Shown here piece by piece: positions 28,072 to 35,121 of a stretch of 64,000 bases of DNA; position 1 is the first letter of the stretch; each line of letters begins with the position of its first letter. Origin of the DNA: Paracoccus liaowanqingii (lineage in GTDB: Bacteria; Pseudomonadota; Alphaproteobacteria; Rhodobacterales; Rhodobacteraceae); assembly GCF_004683865.2 (NCBI RefSeq), contig NZ_CP038439.1, positions 107,501 to 171,500 on the forward strand. The letters are read 5' to 3'. Under the pieces are notes generated by a model that did no database searches, was not told the DNA's origin, and worked only from the letters and a program-made list of their open reading frames with translations. A program made the translations under genes and the position numbers.

Positions 28072-28517
28072 CACAGACCTCCGATCACGTGACGCAGCAC
28101 GAAGACGGTGACGAAGCCCGCCGCCATGAAGACCACGACCGCCGCCAGGGACCGCACCGACAGCCGCGCCAGCCCGCAGACCCCGTGCCCCGAGGTGCAG
28201 CCCGATCCAAGCGCCGTGCCCGTGCCGACCAGCAGCCCCGCCACGGCCATCGCCGGCAGGTTCTGCGGGACGGTCTGCGGGATCGCGCCGCCCAAGGCCA
28301 GCATCAGCAGCGGCGCCGCCAGCAGGCCCAGCACGAACCAGATCCGCCAGTCGCGGTCCCGCGCCGCGCCGGGCAGGGCCAGCGCCCCCTGGCTGATGCC
28401 CGCGATCCCGGCGATGCGGCCGAAGATGCCCATCACCATCACCGCGCTGATCCCGATCAGGACCCCGCCGCCAAGCGAGGCCCAAGGGGTGAAGGCCGTC
28501 GGGGTCACCATGTCCAT
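28071..28517 (-). CDS. YeeE/YedE-family sulfur transport protein, first half
   Basis: 148 residues, four hydrophobic helices, with the motif GTALGSGCTSGHGVCGLARLS holding two conserved cysteines, as in the first half of YeeE. It is the first gene of the operon under the divergent BigR-like repressor and is followed with a one-base overlap by its partner. The start MDMVTP is at ATG 28517; an ATG two codons later is equally possible. Confidence 0.9.
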   Translation of the reverse strand: MDMVTPTAFTPWASLGGGVLIGISAVMVMGIFGRIAGIAGISQGALALPGAARDRDWRIWFVLGLLAAPLLMLALGGAIPQTVPQNLPAMAVAGLLVGTGTALGSGCTSGHGVCGLARLSVRSLAAVVVFMAAGFVTVFVLRHVIGGL

Positions 28518-28601
28518 TCGTGGTCCTCTGCGCGGGGATTGCACCGGGCGGCGCATCTGATACAGTATATATTCGTTATCTCTAATTAAGTCAAAGGTAA
28601 T
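28518..28601. promoter_or_regulatory. divergent promoter/operator of the sulfur operon
   Basis: An 84-base gap between divergent genes contains an AT-rich block at 28559-28600, sharply different from the GC-rich surroundings. The stretch CAGTATATATTCGTTAT could hold -10 elements and the binding site of the adjacent ArsR-family repressor, which in related systems covers AT-rich dyads. No exact operator is claimed. Confidence 0.5.
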
Positions 28602-28937
28602 ATGTCGGACGAGCTTCCCGATCCCTCCGTCGCGGCCCTGCAGGACATGGCCGATCACGTCGCCGCCCGGCTGGCGCTGGTGGCCAATGCCAAGCGGCTG
28701 TTGATCCTGTGCGAACTGGCCAAGGGCGAACGCCCGGTCGGCGCCCTGCAGGCGGCGGTGGGTCTGGGGCAGTCGGCGCTCAGCCAGCATCTGGCGCGGC
28801 TGCGCGAGGCGGACATGGTCGCCACCCGCCGCGAGGGGCAGACCATCCATTACCGCATCGTCGACCCGCAGCTGGAGGTGCTGATGCAGGCCCTCTACGC
28901 GGCCTTCTGCCAGCCGAAGGATCCGCAGGCGACATAG
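28602..28937 (+). CDS. bigR: BigR/SqrR-type redox-sensing ArsR-family repressor
   Basis: 111 residues. A winged helix (GLGQSALSQHLARLREADMVATRREGQTIHYRI) occupies the middle. Cys37 (LLILCELAKG) and Cys103 (AAFCQPKD) match the two cysteines that form a disulfide or polysulfide bridge in BigR and SqrR; the metal-binding ArsR motif is absent. Persulfide would release it from the divergent operon holding YeeE-type transporters and persulfide dioxygenase. BigR and SqrR cannot be told apart here. Confidence 0.9.
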   Translation: MSDELPDPSVAALQDMADHVAARLALVANAKRLLILCELAKGERPVGALQAAVGLGQSALSQHLARLREADMVATRREGQTIHYRIVDPQLEVLMQALYAAFCQPKDPQAT

Positions 28938-28957
28938 GGGCCGAAGGACGCCGGGCC

Positions 28958-30181
28958 TCAGGCCCCGGTCGCCTCCTGCATCGCGAAGTCCAGCACGAAG
29001 CGCGTTCCCGGTCCGCCGTCCTGCCATTCGACCTGCCCGCGCAGCTGGGAACTGAGCCCGGCGATCAGCGTCATCCCCAGGCTGCCGGAGGTTTCGGCGT
29101 CAAAGTCGGGCGGCAGGCCCGGTCCCTGGTCCGAGACGGTCAGCCGCAACCGCCCGGGTCCGGCTTCCTCCACCGTCATCTGCACATCGCCCGCACCCGC
29201 CGGATAGGCGTATTTGAAGGCGTTGGTCACCAGCTCGTTCACCAGGAGCGCCAGCGGCACGGCCTGATCGGTCGCGATCGACACCGGGGCAAGGGTGCAG
29301 CTCAGCGTCTGGCCGGGACGGGCGGTGGTGCGGAGCTGGTCGCACAGCTCGCCCAGGAACGCGGCCAGCTGGACGCTGTGCACCTCGTCGGCGCGCCACA
29401 GCCGGTCGTGGACCTGCGCGATGGTCGTCACGCGGGCCTCGGCATCCTCCAGCGCCTTGGCCAGGGCGGGGTCCGACGACTCGCGCCGCTGCATGCTCAG
29501 AAGCCCCGCCACCATCGCCAGGCTGTTCTTGACCCGGTGGCTGATCTCGCGCGTCAGCACCTCCTGATGGGCGACCGCCGCGCGCAGGCGCGCCTCGCTG
29601 GCCCGCAGCGCCTCCTCGACGTGATGGCGCTCGATCGCCACGCCCAGCAGGTTGGCGAAGCCCTGCAGGAAGGCCAGGTCGGCCGTGGTGAAGCGCCCCT
29701 CGGTCGGGCTGTCCACCTCGAGGATGCCATAGCGGCTGGCCTCGCCCTGCACGGGCACGTTGATCGCGCGCCGGATGCCGTGGTCCCGCAGCAGGGTCGG
29801 GGTCCGGAACCGCGTCTCGCCCTCCAGGTGGTTCGAGATGACCGGCTCGCCCGTCTGGAAGGCATAGCCGGTGGGGCTGTCCAGATCGGCGCCGATGCGC
29901 GCCCGGCCGACCACGCCGGGCCGCCAGCCGACCCCGGCGCGCAGGATGAACTGCCCCTCGTCGGGCAGGTATTCCATCACCTTGCAGAAGCGGCTGTGCA
30001 GGCCCAGGGCGCAGACCCGCGTCGCCTCGTGCAGCAGCGCGCCAAGGTCGTGGGTCCGCAGCGCAAAGGCGCCGTATTCGGCCGCAAGCCGCTGCTGGCG
30101 CAGCCGGTATTCCAGTTCCTCCGCCGGGCTGCCGCCCGTTTCCGGCGCGACGGCGGGGGCGTCCACATGATCCTTGTCCAT
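28958..30181 (-). CDS. GAF-domain sensor histidine kinase (HisKA_2 type)
   Basis: 407 residues. A GAF domain (about 40-188) has the text TPTLLRDHGIRRAINVPVQGEASRYGILEVDSP. The phosphoacceptor His215 lies in REISHRVKNSLAMVAGLL, the HisKA_2 form common in alphaproteobacteria. The ATPase domain shows LVNELVTNAFKYAYP (N box), DQGPGLP and GSLGMTLI. There are no membrane segments, so it is cytosolic. The GAF domain lacks an obvious bilin-binding Cys-His pair, so the signal is unknown. Kinases of this group often feed the general stress response. No regulator is adjacent on its strand. Confidence 0.9.
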   Translation of the reverse strand: MDKDHVDAPAVAPETGGSPAEELEYRLRQQRLAAEYGAFALRTHDLGALLHEATRVCALGLHSRFCKVMEYLPDEGQFILRAGVGWRPGVVGRARIGADLDSPTGYAFQTGEPVISNHLEGETRFRTPTLLRDHGIRRAINVPVQGEASRYGILEVDSPTEGRFTTADLAFLQGFANLLGVAIERHHVEEALRASEARLRAAVAHQEVLTREISHRVKNSLAMVAGLLSMQRRESSDPALAKALEDAEARVTTIAQVHDRLWRADEVHSVQLAAFLGELCDQLRTTARPGQTLSCTLAPVSIATDQAVPLALLVNELVTNAFKYAYPAGAGDVQMTVEEAGPGRLRLTVSDQGPGLPPDFDAETSGSLGMTLIAGLSSQLRGQVEWQDGGPGTRFVLDFAMQEATGA

Positions 30182-30462
30182 GGCCTTGCTTCTTCTGCGT
30201 CCGAAGGCGCCGCCCGAGGGGCGACGTCCTGTTGCTGATCATGCCATGTCATAAAGAAAGACCGCCGCCGCCGCGAGGGAGGAGTTTGGATTGCGGGCAT
30301 CGGGAAGGAGGTCGTTTTCGGGATCCGCCATGCGCGCCCGTCCCGGCCTTGCGGATGTCGGCGGACCATGTGCCCCGAGGGCGTCCGGACAGGGGCAGGG
30401 TGGGTCCGGAGCGCGAAAATCGGGGGCATCGCCCTTTCAAAGACCGCGGCCGGTGATATCCT

Positions 30463-30747
30463 TCAGCAATCAAGAATGCGAAGCGCTTGGGAAACCTTGG
30501 CATTGATCATCCGCTCGATCTGAAAATCGCGCAGCCGGGTTTCCAATTCCAGTTTCCGTCGCTCTATGTCTTTTCTGCTTCTGAATTTATTTGGTTTTTT
30601 TGATGCCCGCGATCGCGGCGGGGATTTGGTCGAAACATTCAAGACACATCCCCGATACAACCGAGAAACATCGCCGAATGTCCGGTGGTTTGGAACAGCT
30701 CGACACTGGATACTAAACCATAATGTCTGCCTTGAAGTTTCTGTCAA
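30463..30747 (-). CDS. possible small basic protein
   Basis: A 94-codon frame in an AT-richer gap (30182-30910). The second half (RSRKDIERRKLELETRLRDF and NAKVSQALRILD) reads like a charged amphipathic helix, suggesting translation; the first half looks unconvincing, so the start may be internal. No family recognised. Otherwise the gap holds only the regulatory palindrome described next. Confidence 0.3.
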   Translation of the reverse strand: MTETSRQTLWFSIQCRAVPNHRTFGDVSRLYRGCVLNVSTKSPPRSRASKKPNKFRSRKDIERRKLELETRLRDFQIERMINAKVSQALRILDC

Positions 30748-30774
30748 TCGCGGGCACCGGGATCAGCGGATTGG

Positions 30775-30788
30775 GTACGTCAGCGTAC
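30775..30788. promoter_or_regulatory. 14-bp palindrome, copy 1 (upstream of the Crp/Fnr gene)
   Basis: GTACGTCAGCGTAC, arms GTACGY and GCGTAC around a CA centre. It lies 123 bases before the Crp/Fnr start and is followed by a second dyad, TAACATATGTTA (30790-30801). A near-identical 14-mer lies upstream of the BLUF gene. Probably a shared operator. Confidence 0.55.
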
Positions 30789-30910
30789 TAACATATGTTA
30801 TAGAATAATGTTCCCCCCATGATAGACAGGTCTGAACGGTCCCCATTCCAAGGGCGGGGCCGATGGAGAGACGACGCACGACGAGCTCTTGCCCCAGATA
30901 AGAGATCGCC

Positions 30911-31630
30911 ATGCCAAAAAGATTGCCCCGGATGATGGGGCGAAACAGTCTTCTTTCGACGCTTTCCCCGGAAGATCAGTCCCTCATCACCCCCTCGCTC
31001 GAGGACGTGCCCCTGCCGCAGGGGATGATCCTGGAACAGTCCGGCCTGCCGGTCGAGACCATCGTCTTTCCGCTGTCGGGCACGATCTCGGTGACCGTCT
31101 CCTCTGCGCGCAGGATGCAGACCATCGAGACGGGAATCGTCGGCTCCGAGGGGATGTCCGGAACCTCGACCCTGCTGAATGCCGCCGTGCCGTCCCAGAA
31201 CTTGTACGTCCAGATCCCGGGCCATGCCCTGCAGATCAGCGCCGCAAAGCTGAAGACGCTTCTGAAGCAGAGCCTTGGCCTGCAGCAGCATTTCCTGCGC
31301 TTTGCCCATGTCCTGATGACGCAGACGGCGCACACCGCCTTCGCCAGCCGGTACGGGACGCTGGAGGAGCGGCTCGCGCGCTGGCTTCTGATGTGCCACG
31401 ACCGCGTGCATGCGGACAAGCTGAGCCTGACGCATCAGGCCATCTCGGTCATGCTCGCGGTGCGCCGCCCGGGCGTGACGGTGGCCACGCAGGTGCTGGA
31501 GGGGAAGGGGTTGATCCGCGCGACGCGGGGGGAAATCCAGATCACCGACCGGGACGGCCTGGAGGCCGTGGCCGGGGATTACTACGGATCGCCCGAAAGC
31601 GAATACCGGGCCGTCTTCAAGGCAAGATAG
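30911..31630 (+). CDS. Crp/Fnr-family transcriptional regulator
   Basis: 239 residues. The N-terminal cyclic-nucleotide-binding-like barrel covers about 15-130 (GMILEQSGLPVETIVFPLSGTISV), then a long helix, and a C-terminal winged helix (LTHQAISVMLAVRRPGVTVATQVLEGKGLI). There are no Fnr-type N-terminal cysteines, so no iron-sulfur cluster, and no clear cAMP phosphate-binding RxA motif. This variant group in alphaproteobacteria has unknown ligands. It is followed by the BLUF gene 124 bases downstream, and both genes carry the same upstream palindrome. Confidence 0.9.
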   Translation: MPKRLPRMMGRNSLLSTLSPEDQSLITPSLEDVPLPQGMILEQSGLPVETIVFPLSGTISVTVSSARRMQTIETGIVGSEGMSGTSTLLNAAVPSQNLYVQIPGHALQISAAKLKTLLKQSLGLQQHFLRFAHVLMTQTAHTAFASRYGTLEERLARWLLMCHDRVHADKLSLTHQAISVMLAVRRPGVTVATQVLEGKGLIRATRGEIQITDRDGLEAVAGDYYGSPESEYRAVFKAR

Positions 31631-31666
31631 CCGTCGGCCGGGGTGTCGGGACCGCGACCCATAAAT

Positions 31667-31680
31667 GTACGCCAGCGTAC
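31667..31680. promoter_or_regulatory. 14-bp palindrome, copy 2 (upstream of the BLUF gene)
   Basis: GTACGCCAGCGTAC, perfect arms GTACGC and GCGTAC. It lies 74 bases before the BLUF start. It differs at one base from copy 1 at 30775-30788, so the Crp/Fnr and BLUF genes probably share a regulator. Confidence 0.6.
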
Positions 31681-31754
31681 AAATACTACGCGGTGCCGAC
31701 CAGCCTTGTTATGTCTGGGCTTCAAGAAAAAAACATAATGAGGGCCGGGGCAGT

Positions 31755-32168
31755 ATGGGCGAGACTTTGACCAAGCTGATCTATTCGTCCAATCACGGTG
31801 GGCTCAGTTCTGGTGCTCTTGACAGTATCCTGCACAGTTCGCGGTCAAATAACGATCGCGAGGATATCACCGGCGTTCTGGTCGTCGGCGAGGAGGATTT
31901 CTTGCAGATCCTCGAGGGCGAACGGTCCGCGGTCGCGGAATGTTTCATGCGGATCATGCAGGACGATCGCCACAAGGATATTCGGATCATGCTGGCCGGC
32001 AAGAAGTCGAGCCGGTCATTTTCAAAATGGAGCATGCATTGCGTCAAGACGTCCGGCGCAAAGCGCGCGATCATCTCGAGATATTATATTGACGGGGTTT
32101 TCGACCCCTCGCGGATGTCGCAGGATGCGCTCGAAGAACTGTTCCAGACCCTTGCGGCCTGCAAGTAA
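31755..32168 (+). CDS. BLUF-domain blue-light photoreceptor
   Basis: 137 residues from ATG 31755, preceded by a GGGCCGGGG stretch. It is a short BLUF protein: Tyr10 (KLIYSSN), Asn33 (SSRSNNDREDITG) and Gln51 (DFLQILEGE) are the flavin hydrogen-bond residues, and Trp92 with Met94 (KWSMHC) matches the switch region. There is no output domain, so it must signal by protein contact, perhaps to the Crp/Fnr regulator before it or the PAS kinase 65 bases after it. FAD is the expected cofactor. Confidence 0.93.
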   Translation: MGETLTKLIYSSNHGGLSSGALDSILHSSRSNNDREDITGVLVVGEEDFLQILEGERSAVAECFMRIMQDDRHKDIRIMLAGKKSSRSFSKWSMHCVKTSGAKRAIISRYYIDGVFDPSRMSQDALEELFQTLAACK

Positions 32169-32233
32169 GGACATGTTCCGATGTTTCCGGCAATCGTCCG
32201 GATCGCGCCCTGCCGGCGCAGGGGGAGACGGGT

Positions 32234-33226
32234 TTGGATCTTGACGAACTTTACCGCGTGCTGCGCGGCTCTCACATCCGCGCCCGAAACATCGTCGACA
32301 CGATCCGCGACCCCCTGCTGGTGCTGGATTCGGACCTCTGCGTGATCAGCGCCAACCCGGCCTTCTACCGGACCTTCGCCACCCATTCCGAGGAGACCGT
32401 GGGCCTTCCCTTCACCGACCTGGGCCACGGGCAGTGGAACATCGAAGAACTGCAGGCCCTGCTGAGGAACGTCATCCCGAAAAGCGCCTCGGTCTTCGAC
32501 TACGAGGTCCGGGCGGACTTTCCCGACATGGGATGCCGCACGATGCTGATCAGCGCGCAGCGGGTCGAACATCCCGACAGCCGCCAGCGCATCCTGCTGC
32601 TGTCGATCGTCGATGCCACGGCCCGGCGCGAGCGGGAGAACGATCAGGACATGCTGATCGGCGAATACGATCACCGGATCAGGAACATGCTGTCGGTCAT
32701 GCGCGCGCTGGCCCGCCAGACCCGCACCCAGGGACAGTCGGCCGAGGCCTATCGCGACGCGCTGCTGCAGCGCTTCGACGCGCTGGCCCGCGCGCAGGAG
32801 ATCTCGACCCGAGGCGATGCGCGGCAGCTGGCGGACCTGACCGCGCGCATCATGGAACCCCATCTGAACGGCACCAGCCGCGTCAGGATCCTGGGCGGGC
32901 CGCCGATCACCCTGAAGGCGACCGAGACCGTCTCCCTGGGGATGATCCTGCACGAGCTGTCCACGAACGCGCTGAAACATGGCGCCCTGTCCGCGTCCGG
33001 CGGAGAGGTGACGATCGCCTGGACCTCCGGTCAGGACGACGAGGGCACCTCCGTCGTGCAGCTGGGCTGGCAGGAGCGCAACGGCCCCGCCGCGACGCCC
33101 CCCTCCGTCCCGGGCTTCGGGACCAGCCTGATCGCCTATTCGGTCCGCCAAGAGCTTGGCGGGACGGCCAGGCTGGATTACGGCCCCGACGGCCTGACGG
33201 CCGAGCTGACCTTCCCCCGCGTCTAG
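32234..33226 (+). CDS. PAS-domain sensor histidine kinase (HWE/HisKA_2 type)
   Basis: 330 residues from TTG 32234, with GGGGGAGA upstream. A PAS domain spans about 20-130 (DPLLVLDSDLCVISANPAFYRTF). The phosphoacceptor is His147 in GEYDHRIRNMLSVMRALARQT, and the ATPase part has MILHELSTNALKHGAL and a C-terminal GFGTSLI. The PAS lacks the LOV cysteine motif NCRFLQ, so it is not itself a LOV light sensor. It is followed after 19 bases by a single-domain response regulator, its probable partner, and preceded by the BLUF gene. Confidence 0.9.
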   Translation: MDLDELYRVLRGSHIRARNIVDTIRDPLLVLDSDLCVISANPAFYRTFATHSEETVGLPFTDLGHGQWNIEELQALLRNVIPKSASVFDYEVRADFPDMGCRTMLISAQRVEHPDSRQRILLLSIVDATARRERENDQDMLIGEYDHRIRNMLSVMRALARQTRTQGQSAEAYRDALLQRFDALARAQEISTRGDARQLADLTARIMEPHLNGTSRVRILGGPPITLKATETVSLGMILHELSTNALKHGALSASGGEVTIAWTSGQDDEGTSVVQLGWQERNGPAATPPSVPGFGTSLIAYSVRQELGGTARLDYGPDGLTAELTFPRV

Positions 33227-33245
33227 ACCCCGATCCGGAGACATC

Positions 33246-33629
33246 ATGCCCCAAGACATCACCCCCCGGCCCGCAGGCGGCCGCTCGGTCCTCGTGGTCG
33301 AGGACGAACCGCTGATCGCGATGGAGCTGGAGATGATGCTGGACCAGCGCGGCTATCGGGTGCTGGGCCCCGTGGGGGTGCTGGAGAGCGCGCTTCGGCT
33401 GCTGCAGGACGCGCGGCCGGATGTGGCCATCCTCGATCTGAACCTGCACGGCCAGCTGGCGACCCCGATCGTCGAACGCCTGCGCGCGCTCGACACGCCC
33501 TTCATCATCGCCTCGGCGGATGCGTCGGTGACGCATGGCGAGACGATCTTCGCCGATCATGCCGAATGGATCGCGAAGCCGATCGACGAGAACCTGCTGA
33601 TGGCGGCGCTGGACCGCGCGACGCCCTAG
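33246..33629 (+). CDS. single-domain response regulator
   Basis: 127 residues, only a receiver domain. The acidic pair lies in VVEDEPLIAMELEM, the phosphoacceptor is Asp64 (AILDLNLHGQ), and Lys111 (WIAKPID) completes the site. The ILDLNLHG text is usual for receivers paired with HWE kinases. It has no output domain and may act as a phosphate sink or by protein contact. Its stop directly abuts the stop of the convergent large gene at 33630. Confidence 0.93.
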   Translation: MPQDITPRPAGGRSVLVVEDEPLIAMELEMMLDQRGYRVLGPVGVLESALRLLQDARPDVAILDLNLHGQLATPIVERLRALDTPFIIASADASVTHGETIFADHAEWIAKPIDENLLMAALDRATP

Positions 33630-35105
33630 TCACAGCTCGGGTCGCTGCACCACGTCGTGCCGAAGGCCGCTGGAGGATCCGGGCAGCGGGGCGGGACGGG
33701 CATGATCCACGCGCCAGGCGACGCGGGCCCCCGAGGGCGCGCGGGCCAGCATCGCGCGATGCTCGTAGCGCAGCCCGCGCGCCCCGATCTGGCCGGGCGA
33801 CAGGGCATAGGCGTCGCGGAAGAACCGCGTCCGCCCCTCGGCCCGCCCCCCGGCCAGCGACAGCGGGCGGGCCTCCAGGCGACCCGGGCCGGTCAGCGCA
33901 TAGGGGATCCAGTTGTCGGGCGGTGCGCGGCGCAGGCACAGGACCGGCTCCTCCACCTCGGGCGGGATGGGGCGGGGCCGCCAGGGCGTGCCGCGCCCGT
34001 GGGGATCGCGCAGGACCGTCTCCTCGAGCCAGGCGAGGTTGTCGACCGGGTCGATCCGCAGCACCGCCTCTTCCAGCACGTCGCCCGACAGGATCGGCGC
34101 ACGGGCCAGGATCGGCAGGCTGCCGTCGTCATGGCACCAGCCGCGCAGGTCCGTGCCGCGCCCGTCCGAGGCGGTGCGGCGGCGTCCGAAGGTGTCGCGG
34201 ATCGTGACCGCGCGGATCGCGACCAGCGCATTGATCGGCACGTCGATCTCGCAGCGCCACTGCACCTGGCCCTGTTCCGCGAAGGCGGCGGCGATCAGCA
34301 GCTGGCCCAGATCCGAGGGGCCGGCGGGGACGGCCGCAAAGTCCAGCGCCTCGTCCTCGATGCGCCACCAGCGCGGCGGCTGCTGGCCGGGCAGAGACGC
34401 GCGCGACAGGACGCGGGTGACGGTCTGGTCGTCGGGTGCCGCCCGCATCCCGCCCTCCAGATCGGACCAGTGAAGGTCCGGCCCGGCGGCGCGGTCGGTG
34501 CGCAGGCCAAAGCCGTTCCCGCCGGTGCCATCGAGGCGGATGACATGGGCGCGGCGGTCGGGGTCGAACCCCTCGCCCAGCCCGCCCGGCTGGCGCGCCG
34601 CCCACCGGCGCGCGAGGGCGGCCAGATCCTCGGGCAGGTCCAGCCGCCCGCGCCGGATCAGGTCCAGGGCACGGGCGCCGTCGATCCTGCGCGCAGGCGA
34701 CATGCGCGACAGCATCGGGTGATCCCCGACCAGCGGCACCTGCGCCGCCAGCGCATCGGCCATCGCCGCCGCGCGGCCCGCGGGTTCGGCCTCGGCGACC
34801 AGCGACAGGCCCAGCCTCAGCCGGTCGCGCCAGTGATTGCCGGGAGGGGCGGCCAAGGCAGCCGAGGGCACCACGTCCAGCGGGTCGACCGGGGCGCCGT
34901 CCAGCGCGGTCACCCGGGCCACGACATGGGTGATGCTGGCCTCGACGGGGGTGCCGCCGTCGAAATGGTCCATCTCGCCCATCCACCATTGCCGGCCCAG
35001 CAGCCAGAGCGGGTCGCCGAGCGGCACGGCGGCGCCGGGGACGGGATCGGGGTCGCGGGGATCGGGCTCGATCCGGTCGAAGAGGCGCCAGCGCGTGGGT
35101 TCCAT
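33630..35105 (-). CDS. large uncharacterised operon, gene 5 (491 aa)
   Basis: Last gene of a five-gene run. ATG 35105 is preceded by GGAG at 6 bases. The N-terminus has a striking segment, DPLWLLGRQWWMGEMDHFDG followed by GTPVEA, which I associate with hypothetical proteins of other bacteria that share a (L)xRQWQxGEFxGxD-like motif; function is unknown there. The rest is mixed, with several Trp-rich strands (DNLAWLEETVL, RWWRIEDEALDF, VQWRCEIDVPINA). No signal peptide or membrane helix is seen. It begins 16 bases after gene 4 stops. No function is assigned. Confidence 0.8.
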   Translation of the reverse strand: MEPTRWRLFDRIEPDPRDPDPVPGAAVPLGDPLWLLGRQWWMGEMDHFDGGTPVEASITHVVARVTALDGAPVDPLDVVPSAALAAPPGNHWRDRLRLGLSLVAEAEPAGRAAAMADALAAQVPLVGDHPMLSRMSPARRIDGARALDLIRRGRLDLPEDLAALARRWAARQPGGLGEGFDPDRRAHVIRLDGTGGNGFGLRTDRAAGPDLHWSDLEGGMRAAPDDQTVTRVLSRASLPGQQPPRWWRIEDEALDFAAVPAGPSDLGQLLIAAAFAEQGQVQWRCEIDVPINALVAIRAVTIRDTFGRRRTASDGRGTDLRGWCHDDGSLPILARAPILSGDVLEEAVLRIDPVDNLAWLEETVLRDPHGRGTPWRPRPIPPEVEEPVLCLRRAPPDNWIPYALTGPGRLEARPLSLAGGRAEGRTRFFRDAYALSPGQIGARGLRYEHRAMLARAPSGARVAWRVDHARPAPLPGSSSGLRHDVVQRPEL

Positions 35106-35121
35106 GGGATCTCCTGCCGGG

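Noticed and set aside
28958..30181. Bacteriophytochrome reading of the GAF kinase
   Set aside because: No bilin-binding Cys or the conserved Asp-Ile-Pro/His motif is seen; it is a plain GAF sensor.
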